Assembly (NCBI GenBank): GCA_025531455.1
Contig: JAMYHL010000059.1
Span: 434,001-498,000 of the forward strand
Direction: 5' to 3'
Length of the DNA stretch: 64,000 nt
Source of the DNA: Apiotrichum sp. Y4204
Lineage: Eukaryota > Basidiomycota > Tremellomycetes > Trichosporonales > Trichosporonaceae
Shown here: positions 1 to 11,374 of the stretch, in pieces
Position numbering within the stretch: position 1 is the stretch's first letter
How the letters are laid out: each line of letters opens with the position of its first letter
Notes under the pieces: model-generated
The model's input: only the letters and a program-made list of their open reading frames with translations
What the model was told of the DNA's origin: nothing
Database searches by the model: none
Program-made: the position numbers and the translations under genes

Positions 1-1770
1 GGGAGGGCTCTATCGCGGAACAGAGTCGCTAGTCGGAGTGCAAACGGAGTGTAAGCGTCGGCGACAACGATGCGGAGTAGCTGGCTTGTTGTGAGAATGA
101 ACTCGGTGGAGAGTAACGAATCGAGTGTGCGGCGTGTTGTCGAGCGTGTGTGTGTGTTCGGTGGGAAGTCGCCCCTGAGCGGTGAGGAGCGCGGTGTGAG
201 AGGGTGAAAGAGGGGGCTTCGGCGTGGGCTGAAATGCCGAGGGCGGGGGAATTGTGGGGTGTGTGTGTGGTGCGTGGTGTGTGTCTGTCTGTAGTGTGTG
301 TGTGATACTGATACGTTGATACCGATCCTGATAGTGTTGCTGCTAGTATGTCTTGTGTCCGAGATGCGTGAATGGGACTGGGAATGTGGTGAGACGATGA
401 TAAAGATCCTATTTTGCGAGAGAGCGAGAGCGAGAAAGAGGATGGAGAGGTAGTTTGTGAGAAGTGACAAGGTGTGAATGAATGGAAATGGGAATGGCTT
501 GTTGTTTCCGGTGGTTACAGTAAGTGTCTCGGCGACAAGAGAGTACTTTTATTCAGACTAGTGACGGTGACACGGCGCAGGTTCAGGGTTTTGTGTGTCC
601 TTCCTGTTGTTCCTCTCTGCCCGCAGAGAAAGAGGTCAATAATAGCGGTGCTCCGTCTCGGCCCGCCAAGCCCATTGCTAGAAAGCACGTTTTTCCATTT
701 GATGCTGTCCACCACTGCGAATATGAAGAGAGGATGTGCATTTTGGGATGAAAAAGAATAATAATGAAGAGGTCGGGGATGGAGGAAATGGAGACGAATC
801 GGCGCCGAGCAGATCGGCACGGCGGAAGGATTCACCACGATAGGCCACGGGCCACGGGCCACGATCAACACCGCGATATCGGGATCAACACAAAATGCGC
901 ACCGACCATCCCATGAATTCCCCATCGTCATTTCCCTTCCACCCCGAGCCTTCTGTTGTTCCTTGAAGGGCCGCCTCAAAAGGGGCCCGGGATGGCTTGT
1001 CGCTGTCCACAACCCTACTTGACCATCGTTTTGGAGTGCGCCGCGCGCCGACGGTCAGTGCACGCGCTTCGACCGCCCTGTCGCCCTACCGCCCTGCCCT
1101 GCCGACCTGCGGCCTGCGGCGTCCAGCGGCGTCACGAGCTCTTGGCACCCCGCTACGCCGAAACGACACAGCCGACGACGCCGGCCCGCAGGCCGCAGCA
1201 GCACCGATTGATCTCCGGTTGTTTCTTGCTTTGTCGCGCGCACGCAGGCCGCAGTGCAGACTCTGCATTCCTGTGCCTGCATGCGTATGCGCAGTGGTTT
1301 TAGCATCCCATCGGACATCGGGCGGATGGTGATGGAGCAGAACCCCGGGAGTAAACAAGCTCAGCAAGCTCAGTGGCATGATGTCGGCCCACGGCATGCG
1401 ACTACTTAAGCTCTGGGGTGCGCTTGCCGTCATCAGTTGATGTTTGGACACCCAAGAGAAACTGTGGGTAGCGAAAGCGTACGGAGACGTAGTGCCTTCA
1501 TTGTGCGATGTACACAGGATGTGTTCAATGCTGGCAACCAGAGGGTTGGGTCTGTGGAAGCTGGCGAGGTCATGATCACCACCTGTGTTGAGATCGGGAA
1601 CGTGAGACACTTGCTGGAGACTCTGAATCCAACTCTACTTCGACTCTTTCCTCGTCCGACGCTTATCCAGTGACTAGGTACAGTATTGGCCCGCTCCAAA
1701 ACGGCCACCCACGACCCTCCATAAATGCATCACAGATGATATACGGCAAACCCTGCGACCACAATCTACT
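1..1770. other. Gene-free left flank, probable promoter/5' region of an off-window gene
   Basis: No ORF here has a recognisable product or consistent splice sites. The first 480 bases are strongly purine- and GT-rich on the plus strand (a TG-rich microsatellite lies near 255-305). That means CT/CA-rich on the minus strand, as in promoters and 5' leaders of genes in this window, so a leftward gene may begin just outside. From about 1000 to 1770 the DNA is ordinary intergenic sequence downstream of the Mg2+ transporter gene. Confidence 0.4.
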
Positions 1771-4609
1771 CTAGCGGACGAAACACTTGTACTGTGGCTG
1801 TCAGCTAGTTGCACACGGCTCGCACTCACGGTCGCCCAGGCGCCGACGATGGCAAAGGCTGCGAGACACCCAAGAATGCCTGCAAACCAATTAAGCTGCG
1901 GTCAGTGCCATCCCGTTCCTGCCACCCACATTCTCAATCTCCTGTCCGGGCACGTGGACGTTCATACCCCACAGACCGGTGACCAGGTTCATGGGAATGA
2001 GCACGGTACCCAGCGCAGTGAGCTTGGAGAGGACGTCGTTGATCTGGTTGTTCGCATCGGTCATCTCGATCGAAATCTGTGCGAGGTAGTTTGAGTGCGA
2101 GCGCGACAGAATCTTCTCGTAATGGTTCAAGTTGGATGTCATGGTGATCAAGTGGTCCTGGATATCCGAGAGATAGAGGCCCTGGTGGGTCAGCATCAGA
2201 TATTCGAGCGGTACCCACAATATCCGACTTGGGCGCGACGAGCCAGTTTTCATTACACCGCTTCGCGAGGCCCTTGACGACATCGGCCTTGGAGCCCATC
2301 AGACGGAGCAGGCCCATGACCTTCTTTCGGCACGTGCCGATACGCCTGAGCATATCTGTCTGCTCGGCCTCTTTCAATATGAGTACGAGCTCATCGATGC
2401 TGTCGACCTCGTACTCGATGCTTTGAATGAGCGGACCAAAGGCGTCGGTGATGTCGTCGATCAGCGCGTACGAAATCCAGTCCGAGGTGACGGAGATGTA
2501 GTCCTTGAGATGCTTGATGCGGCGGCGCACATTCTGCGGGTGCGGCGTGCCACGGAAGTGGAACTGCGTGTGAGCACAGGGTATTAAACTCCACTTACAG
2601 AGAGGGTGCCCTCGCGGAACACGATGATATACATGTTGAGCGGCTCGAGGTATGTCTGCGAGTAGGGGTCCTGGTCAAACGAGCGGAAACAGACGAGGTA
2701 GTAGTGGCGGAACAGCTCAATCTTTTCACGCGTCTCCTCGAGCAGAATGTCTTCTGTCGTGAGGGGATGGATGCCAAAGACCTTGGACAGCATGCGCATC
2801 TCCTCGTCCGTCGGCGAGAGCACGTCCAGCCACCACGTAAACGCGTCCGGGTCCTCCTCGGCAGTGGGCGGGAGGCTCGAGGTGGCCGTCTTGGCGAGCG
2901 TATTTTGCAGCCCCCGCAGCTTGGTCGCCTGCATGGAAAGAAGGCTCGGGTCGTTTGGCGTGTTCCTCCCGCTGCGCGACGGGGTGCCAAAGTCACCGCC
3001 GTCGGTCGCAAGGTGACCCGGCGGGGGTGCTCCACTCTCGGCTTGGTTCCGGCCCTTGAACAGATCCTCAAACGTCTGCCCCTCAGCAGGCAGCTCGCCA
3101 AGTGTCCTCGCGTGGATAGTCACCGGCAGCGCATTCGAGTAGAACGAGAACCGGTATGGCCGGTCGTGGCCCGGTGCTGCGTCCGTGTATGCCTGAAACG
3201 TGGGTGCCGGCGCCTCGGGAAGCTGCTTTCCCTGCCGAGGAGCTTTGAGCGCGCCGCTTGCGAGTGCTTCGTCTCCACCGCCGCCACCAAAGCTCTCAAA
3301 GAGCGCGAGCTTGGCCTGCCGCCGCACGGGATTCGCACTCGCCTGCGCAGCCTGCGCCTGCTTGCGTGCCCTGCGGCGGTGGAAGTTGGTCTGCACGGGA
3401 GTGTCTTGCGCCGTGTCCTCCGTGTATGTCACCGCTGTCGGCGCGCGGTCCAGAGGCTCCGGCTCGAGCGTGAACGGCGACGACGGCGACTTTGTGATCC
3501 CATCGTCGCTCTTCACTATCGACTGCACATCCTTCCGCGTGCTGCTCCCGCTCCCACTTCCAGTTTCGGGTTCGCCGCGGACGGGGGAGTGGCGCGGACC
3601 AGACAGGGACCTGCGCGGGGAAACAACGGGTACTCCGCCGGGCACCTCGATGCCCGAATCGAGTACCCGCCGCTCCGAAGCTGCAAACTCCTCCATGTGG
3701 TTGAAGTCGAATGAGCTCTGGACACCTTCGCCAAGTAGCTCGTCTGGGTGCGCGCGGGACAGCTGCCGCCGCTCGCGGTCGCGCTCATCGTTCCCCCGCG
3801 ACTGGTATGTGCGTGTGCTCCCCGCATCGCTGTGCGGATCCTCCCGGTGGTACGTCCCGTGGTGCTCGCCGTCGCTGTCGTCGCCCTCTGCGTGCCGTGC
3901 ACGGCTGATCTCCCGCTCCTCGCTCTCGCTGAGCATCCCGAAGGGGGACTCGTCAATCGGCGAGGAAGTAAATCGCGGTGCCGTAGCGCGGAGCATCGGC
4001 GACGGTTCGACGACAGAGCCGGAGCGCGCGCGAGCTGTCGTTAGTCAATACCGGAGACTTGAGGAAGGTTGAGCATTGGAAAAGGGAACGCGCATAAGCA
4101 ACGAAGCGACAGGGAGTCTACCCTGGTGTTGTGCGCGGCGCATCGCAGTTGCCATCCTCTTCCTGAGAGTCGGCACACTGGCACACGAGCACATCCCACA
4201 CCGTTGAAGACCGGAATACGCCCTTGATAGCTGGGCAGCGTTGTTCCGCCGTTCTCTCACTCAAGCAAGCATCCAGCGTCGGCGTGCACTACACTCTCCC
4301 TCTAGCACAAGCTGCGGGCTTGTGGATGACGGATCTCGCTCCATACTCCCCGGCTTGCGCTTGCCTTCCCTCTTCCCCCATCCAACCACACTCACACATG
4401 CTCATCGCCGAGTCGATATCCTGCTGCATCTGGCGCTGCACATCCGGATTGTCGCGGTAGCTGGACCCCATGGCGCGCGGGCCGATTGCGCGGACGGGGC
4501 TGAGGCTCGCGGACGACGACATGGAGCGGTGGTGCGTCGGCGAGGGCGCGCGCGGGTCGGTCTGTATCTGCCGCGGCGACGAGGGCGTTTGCGGCTGGGA
4601 CGGTGACAT
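1771..4609 (-). CDS. CorA-type Mg2+ transporter (Alr1/Mnr2 family)
   Basis: Divalent-cation channel of the CorA/Alr1/Mnr2 family, expected to carry Mg2+ across the plasma or vacuolar membrane. Six exons: 4396-4609, 2599-4034, 2219-2563, 1930-2181, 1830-1895 and 1771-1791, summing to 777 codons plus stop. The first ~450 residues are a Ser/Pro/charged, probably disordered cytosolic extension. The conserved CorA region follows (TEDILLEE, the long helix with LSDIQDH and LSRSHSNYLAQ). The pore signature GMN is at residues 737-739 at the end of TM1; TM2 follows (ILGCLAAFAIVGAW) and a tiny last exon ends ATYKCFVR. The start is the first ATG of exon 1; joining exon 1 gives a continuous Ser-rich N-terminus. 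Four introns are only 34-38 nt, while the first is 361 nt. Alr1 versus Mnr2 cannot be decided from sequence. The family call is secure. Confidence 0.93.
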
Positions 4610-5157
4610 CGTGGTAGATGATAGTACCGATACAGAGGATGGGGAGGATGAGATGGATCCTCTAGACCTTTGAGGATGTAGATGTCAAAAAGGAGAGAGT
4701 GTGTTTTGTCACCACATGCAACAATCGGCGAGTAACGAGTAATGCAAGCTGGAGCAGGAACACACAAAAGTGTGGGTTCACTTGACGTGAATGCTTGTGG
4801 GCCCAAAAAGGACGGGTAGATAGATGTAATGGCGGAAAACGGGTGGCAAGCTGGGAAGAGGAAAGGGAAAGCAAGGCAAAGGCGGGCCTAGACGGGACGG
4901 GAAAGGAGAGAAATGATGATGATGACGGCGGTCACCGTGTTTTTTTTTACAAAAGTCACAGTTGGGCCAGATTCAGTGGCAGAGCGCAGAGGTGCTTGCT
5001 CATTGCGGTTGGTGGTGGTGTCAACTTGATCCTCGTCATGCACGGTCACGGCGGTGGTGAGCGTGGCAGGGCTGCTGTTGATGGGTGCGACGGAACGGTC
5101 AGTCTACTCTTTGGTATGCACGTATAAATGCAATTTTATCGAAAAGCTGAACGAGTG

Positions 5158-5185
5158 AAAAAAAAAAAAAAAAAAAAAAAAAAAA
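5158..5185. repeat. poly-A tract (28 A)
   Basis: Uninterrupted homopolymer of 28 A in the divergent promoter region, on the upstream side of both flanking genes. Such tracts exclude nucleosomes in fungi; a retroposed poly-A tail is less likely because no coding remnant precedes it. Confidence 0.9.
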
Positions 5186-5277
5186 CTGAGAACTAGCAGG
5201 GGGTATTCTCACTCTACTGTCTGTGCGCGATCGCATGCGCGACTGGAGAATACACACACACGTGCAAGGCATCAATG

Positions 5278-5313
5278 ATCTGCACAATCTGCACAATCTG
5301 CACAATCTGCACA
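5278..5313. repeat. 4 x 9-bp tandem array (ATCTGCACA)
   Basis: Four perfect head-to-tail copies of ATCTGCACA. The core ATCTGCA also begins a second 9-bp array near 32219. Confidence 0.9.
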
Positions 5314-6574
5314 GAACCGCAGTGGATCAAATGGCTTCTAGGCCTGGAATTTCCTGGTCCGAATAAAGCAAAATAGCTAATTATAACCTTCCTAATTCCT
5401 TCGACGCTCAGACGTCCACACACGATCAATGCATCTCTTGACCACGCTGCACGCTGCACGCTGCATGCACTGCAATCAACCCGCGAGTATGCGATATGCG
5501 CGCTTATGGGTCACCAATACCCTTGCCACCTCGCTTCGCATGAAGCACATCGCAGCATTGCAGTGTGTAAAGATGGAAATGGTCCACACAAGAGAATTGC
5601 CTTTATAGGGATTGATGAGGCTTCTGACCATGATCAGTCACCGGACTCTACATCTGACCATCACTCGCAGCATGCGCGATTTCTACACCAACCACGACAT
5701 CCAAGGTCAGTATCAAGGAGGCTCGTAATAGAAGCTAGCAACATATGGACTGCTATCAGTCGGTGATCGGCGGGTAAGCGAGAAACACATCTGGAAGGAT
5801 CGCAGACCTCGCGGGAAGAGTGTTCTGCATGTTCCGTTATATTTTGCGATAGAGCTCACCCATGCACCCAAGATCCCAAGAGGTCAAGAGTCCCAACAGT
5901 GGTTGGTTTTGTCGATCTTAGTCTCCCTCCATCCTCAACCTCCACCTCTTCCCACAGTTCAAGATCGGCCTCCACCGCCATCGGCCCCATGGAAGCAAGC
6001 GGATCTACACGGGGCAAGTCGCGTGCCGTAGTGAATATCGTGTGATGCAGAAGCAGAGAGGTATTGAAGAAAGGCATTTTGTCTGGCGCAAAGCATGTCG
6101 TCGAGAGTGCTTTAAATGGCTTTAAAGCTGGCGTTAGGACATCCACTGCATCACTGACTCGGTGACAACTGAATAAACGCAATCATCACATCGGCTGACT
6201 GATCCACAACAAAGTTGGTCTATTTCGGGGAGTTTAACAGAAGGTGGAGGCCGGAGTACCGGAGTCAGCCCTTCAGCCGCAGTTACGACGACAACTCGAT
6301 GCGCTCCGACCCGTTCCCCATCATCATCTTGCTTGCTTACAACACCATAATTGCACGCGTCGGAGACACCCGTTGCGAGCCCGATTGTGCAGGAGGTTAA
6401 AGTAAAGGATTGCGGCGCGAGGTTCTCGCAGCAACACATGATCCCTATCTCGGCTTTTCTTGTCATATTTTCCACCGACTCGCAACTCCAAACCCGAATC
6501 GTCTCTGCCCACCACACGGCGCCCACCATACCGACGTCCGCGATAGAACACTAGAAGGCTAGAACTATAGACAT

Positions 6575-8367
6575 ATGTCGGCTTCGACAATCTCTCGCAC
6601 CGGCTCCACCATGTCCGAGTCGAGGATATCCGACCGAACGCTAGATCCAGAGGCGGCCGGCGCAGAGGCAGCCCCAACGCCCGTTGACGGACCGACGGAT
6701 GGTGTGGTTGAGAAGTCCCAGGACCCATACCAGGTCAAGTGGGACGACATGTACGACCCGCACTGTCCGCTCAACAAGGCCGAGTGGCGCAAGTGGTGAG
6801 TTGGGTGGGACGTCCAACATTTTGCTGACGCCAGGATCATGGTCGCCGTCCTCGGCATGAGCTCGCTGTGCGTCACATGCTGCTCGTCCATGGCGGGCAT
6901 GACATATCCGGGCATGCAGGCCGAGTTCCACGTGAGCACAGAGGTGTGCATCCTCAGTATCTCGCTCTTCGTCATGGGTCTCGGCAGCGGTCCGCGTGAG
7001 TCGCCGGCAGTGACTCGTTGCCCTTTGCTGTTCGTTTTCCGCTGACCTCTCGCCAGTTCTTCTTGGCCCAATCTCCGAGTTCATGGGCCGCGCGCCAGTG
7101 CTGCACTGGGGATTTGCCTGGTTCTTCCTGCTCAACTTTCCTGTAGCATTCGGTACGTCCAGGTTCCAAGCATGCCCACTGGCAGACTCGAGCCTGCCCA
7201 CGGGTATCAAGCTGACATCAGCAAACCACATCTCGATCCACCTCATCTTCCGCTTCCTCACGGGCTTTGCCGGCTCCGCCTTCCTCTCCGTGTCTGGCGG
7301 CGCAATAACGGACGTGTTCCACAACCACAAAGTCGCTACGTGCGTTGAGGAATACATCTTAGCATCAAACTGACCCCAGCCCCATGATGATATTCTCCAC
7401 CGCGCCGTTCATCGGCCCCGTGCTTGGCCCGCTCCTCTCGGGGTTCATTAACCAGCAGCAGCCCGACTGGCGCTGGACATACTATGTCATCCTGATCTGG
7501 GCAGCAGTCATGCTGACCCTCATCGTGGTGTTCGTCCCCGAGACATACGACGCGCAACTGCTGAAGCGCAAGGCCAAGAAGTGAGTGGCCCGACGTGGAA
7601 CCCGTACTGATACCAGGCTCCGCAAATCTACCGGCGACGAGCAATACTTTGCCCCGATGGAGAAGAACCGCCGCTCGTTCATCGACGCCCTCAAGTTCAG
7701 CATCCGCACACCGTTCGTCCTCCTTACGACGCAGCCCATGGTCCTCTTCCTCGACCTCTGGAGCGCCGTCATCCTCGGTATCCTCTATCTCTCCTTTGGC
7801 GGCATCCCCTACATCTTCACCACGCAGTACGGCTTCGACGTGCAGAGCACGGGCATGGCGTTCCTCGGCATCGGCGCCGGGCAGGTCATTGCCGCCTGCT
7901 CCCAGCCGTACTTTAACAAAAAGTACAGCAAGACAGCCGCTGCGTCCCCGAACGGCCTCGCGCCGCCCGAGGCGCGGCTAGTTATCGGCATGTACGGCGC
8001 CGTCATCTCGCCGCTCGGCCTCCTGCTGCTCGGCCTCACATGCTTCAAGCACGTGCACTGGATCGTGCCCATCATCATGAGCAACTTCTTCGGATGGGGC
8101 ATGGTCTACGCGTACAGCAGCACGTTCACATACCTCGTCGACGCGTACCGCCCCGTCGCGGCGTCGGCCCTCGCGTCAAACTCGTTTCTCCGCTCCACCT
8201 TTGCCGCCGGCTTTCCCCTCTTCGGCCACCAGATGTACCGCCGCCTCGGGCCTGTTGGCGCCACCTGTCTCCTTGCAGGTCTCCTGTACCTCTGCGCCCC
8301 GCTTCCCTTCATCTTTCACCGTATCGGTGCGCGTGTGCGACAGAAGAGCAATTTCAGTGCACATTAG
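6575..8367 (+). CDS. MFS transporter, DHA1 drug:H+ antiporter family
   Basis: Plasma-membrane major-facilitator transporter of the fungal DHA1 type (12 TM, multidrug or polyamine export by proton antiport). Six exons: 6575-6795, 6835-6995, 7057-7152, 7222-7339, 7380-7580 and 7617-8367, giving 515 aa. A ~60-residue polar N-terminus precedes the DHA1 lead-in (DPHCPLNKAEWRKW). TM2 and the following loop carry the family signature GLGSGPLLLGPISEFMGR. TM4-5 follow (RFLTGFAGSAFLSVSGGAI) with the antiporter motif C region APFIGPVLGPLLSGF, then the WRWTYY and FVPETY motifs. The last exon holds the second six-helix bundle. Its divergent neighbour is the Mg2+ transporter; it converges on the EB1 gene. 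The substrate cannot be predicted. Confidence 0.93.
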
Positions 8368-8593
8368 TGTGTTGTCGGCTACCATAGATGTATAGAGATC
8401 TTGTTTGTAATCTTTGCCTGTTGCATTAGTATAAATCCATGTCAGCGGTATGTGTTGAGCAGGACGGACAGAGACAGACCAGAAGTTAGACCACACGGTG
8501 GCAAGCCCACTTTCACACCTATAATTTTACTCGTCGGCGCTCGTCACGACGTTCATGCATAAACAATAGTTAACGTGTCAGTTGAGGTGGCCC

Positions 8594-10305
8594 CTAGAAC
8601 GTCTCCTCGTCGTCGTCGAGCGGCAGCTCTCCCTCGCCATCTGGCACCTGGGTATCGTTAGCGCATCGTGTCTTGTCAGACCATGGCCCGGGCCGGGTCA
8701 TATCATGCCAGATCATGTCATGTCAAAACCGCAGCCAGTCCCAAATCATCGCTCACCTCGAATCCCTCCTCGGTCTGGTAGAGAACCTCCTGGACCTTGG
8801 CCAGGGTGTCCCTCTCCTCTGGGGTGATGCCGTCGAGGTTGACGCGGTCGTTGATGATAAGCTCAATGTTGCGCAGCTTGGCAAAGTAAAAGTCACGCTC
8901 CTTCTCGAGTCCCTCGCACGTCGCCTGCATCTCCTGGAGTTGTCCGTTGAGGAGCTGGATCTGCTGGGCAGCAGCTCCCGTAGAGGGCGCCCGGGCACCC
9001 GGTGCTGCGGCACTACGCACGGCGGGTCGAGATGCCGAGGTGGCACGGGATGTGGAGGCGGAAGAGTGGACGGCACCACCGCTAGAGGTGAGCGGCCATT
9101 CTGGAAAACAAATTGCTGCCCAAAGAGGCATCTGTCTACACTCACGCCCGTTCAGTAGCATTGTACTCGACCCCGCGCGAGTTGGCGTCCCAGTACTTCT
9201 TCATCCACTGGAGGAACTCGAGGTTGTCCTGCATCTTGCACCTGCATGTCAGTACGTAAGTCTGGCGCTGGAGCCGGCACTGCGCAATAGTCACACCTCG
9301 GGTGCACGCCCACGCCCATCAGCCGCCCTGCACAGCTTCGGGAATGAACGCGCCCCAGCAGCAGTGGACCATACGCGCACCGCCCACACGGCACCTACTT
9401 GACGAGACGCTGGACGGGTATGGGCTGCGAGTCAGTAAGCCTGCCCCCAAACTCTTGCACCAGCGCCGACATACCTTGTCGATACGATGTTTGACAAAGG
9501 CCTTTTGCAAAATCTTGAAGTTCTCAAGGTACTCGTACTCCATCTTGGCGTTCATCTTGACGCGCGACATCGGGACGTCGCCTGTCATTAGTGTGGGTGC
9601 GCTGGGCCCGGGGGCGCGACTCGGTACACACCAAAGATGGAGTCAATCACCTGTCTGCGTTAGTTACAATCATTGTCCAGAGGTCGAGAATATCCCAATA
9701 CTCCAGGCCTCGAGGCTCCGACACAAACGGCTGCAACGCCGTTCGGGCCCAACACGCAGATCAACGCTAGCCTCCAGAGCTCCAGTTCAAAGTTCCACCG
9801 CATTCATGATACGTGGAGTGAACCTGCCGCCGCCCGCCGCACGCACCGCCGGCGCCACTCACCTGACAGTAGACGACGCCCTTGCCGCACTCCTCAATCT
9901 TGGTAATGTTATTGGGTGCGAGCAGCTCATTGAGCCAGGCAAGCAGCTCGCCGCGGGCTGGTGTCAGTACGGTACTGCTGGTGGGATATCTGTAGCGCGA
10001 GCTCGCGCGCGATGTGCGCAGTCGGGTGCGATCGACCAGAGGCCATGGCGCTGCGGGGTTGGGAACGGTGCGGGGACCAGCGCGCCCCGTGCATCACCGT
10101 AGCCTACCGCATGCCACCGTGACGGGCAGCAAGACGGTAGGTTGCGTGGGGACGTAGCGGCGTAGCGGCGTGTCGCCGCCGGCCGTATCCCGCATCGGCT
10201 GGCCCTCCCTCTCGCGGGAATGACACTGCTCCTCGGCCGTTGAGGCTTTGTTCCCAGCAAGGTGCCGGGGATAGGGTACGCACATTCGCCGACGTAGACG
10301 GACAT
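8594..10305 (-). CDS. BIM1: EB1/Bim1 microtubule plus-end-binding protein
   Basis: Binds growing microtubule plus ends and recruits other tip proteins. Eight exons join to 247 aa: 10284-10305, 9863-9957, 9632-9650, 9475-9581, 9399-9424, 9146-9241, 8757-9081 and 8594-8647. The N-terminal calponin-homology domain is clear (GELLAWLNELL, GKGVVYCQVIDSIFG, DNLEFLQWMKKYWD). A Ser/Ala-rich linker follows, then the EB1 dimerisation coiled coil (KERDFYFAKLRNIE). The tail ends DDDEETF, an acidic terminus with a final aromatic like the EEY/F tails bound by CAP-Gly domains. Introns 1 (9958-10283, 326 nt) and 2 (209 nt) are long for this genome. The first exon codes only seven residues; it is supported because it restores the usual lead-in before GELLAWLN. 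Confidence 0.94.
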
Positions 10306-11374
10306 GTTTGCTGTAGTTGGGGTGCGCGATAGTTATCGGGATTATGGTGGTGTTGGAAGTGTTTGTGGAAGTGGTGACTGGCGACTTGCTTGTCATTCAA
10401 AGACAAGCGACGGCCAAAGATATATAGGGAACAACTGGGAGGGAGATATCTGGAACAACGCAAGTGGGTCAGAGGAGGATGTCGTAGCAAACAATGGCCC
10501 AAGGTTGGTGGACGTCAGTCAACACGTCCTGGTCTGTAATCCTCTGCCCGTCTGCCTTCCAGCCAGACGCAGACCGCAGACAGACGCGTCGCGCGGCCCC
10601 TGCCTGGCGCCTGGCCCCTATCGCTCTTCTGGGCCTGACGCTACAACGGCACGCACGCGGGTACGCGGGGCCTCTCGTATCATGCCTCATTTGCCTCCTT
10701 GTTCGCTCGTCATCCAGGGCAGTCGAGCCGTTGCTATGCCACGTAATTCGTATCCACGACCTCCACCACCATCGTCCACCCTGTGCACCTGTGCTCCTCC
10801 TCTATCTCCTCCCTCCTTTCCGCACTGCCCGAGTACAGCTACATGCATGAAGCAGGCACCACGCCTGGCAACAAGATAGATGCTAAAAAAGATCATGACG
10901 GTCGGTTGGAGAAATGGGATGCGAGATGATGGCAGAGAGATGGTGCTAGCCAAACCAAAGGCCCTACAAGGGTACATTGGTCGCGCCAAGATAAAAGCCA
11001 CGCAGCACACACCCACACATCACCACACGGGCCACAGTGTTGGCCGGCTAGGGAGTAGCTGATATGGTGGTGCTTGTTGGGCGCGCGCATGCGAGTCTTT
11101 CTAACGTCATGTTCGTGAAGGTCTTGACGGGCTTCATCTTGATCTTCATCTTGGCGAGTCTTGGTCTTGTTTGCGTCTGTGTTGATGGTTGTCGTTGCGT
11201 GGAAGAAAACAGAAAGGGAGAGGAACGGTAGAGACAGGGTAGTCGAGTGTCAAAGGCCCAAAAATGCCACAGTGGACGGAAACACACGATGAGGGTCGGA
11301 TTGCGATTGCGGGTCATGGTTTGTGTTGAAGGATATACTCTTGAGATGAGGCATAGAAAGTGATACGATGTGAT
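10306..11374. promoter_or_regulatory. Intergenic region upstream of EB1
   Basis: About 1.07 kb between the EB1 start and the stop of the DEAD-box-like gene, both on the minus strand. It should contain the EB1 promoter and the 3' end of the upstream transcript. CT-rich tracts occur near 10740-10830. No ORF with coding features was found. Confidence 0.45.

Larger units (their letters stand above)
4610..6574. promoter_or_regulatory. Divergent intergenic region between Mg2+ transporter and MFS transporter
   Basis: About 2 kb between two outward-facing transporter starts, so it should hold both promoters. It contains a run of 28 A (5158-5185), a four-unit 9-bp array (5278-5313) and a short ACGCTGC array (5446-5467). 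No ORF has coding character or plausible splice partners. No specific regulator site could be named. Confidence 0.5.

Noticed and set aside
2704..3714. 336-codon plus-strand frame inside the Mg2+ transporter gene
   Set aside because: Arg-rich shadow of a disordered, GC-rich coding exon on the minus strand.
11050..11317. 89-codon minus-strand frame with a Lys-rich segment (KMKIKMKPVKTF)
   Set aside because: Matches no small ribosomal or mitochondrial protein I know and lacks a conserved start; could be a small protein but unsupported.
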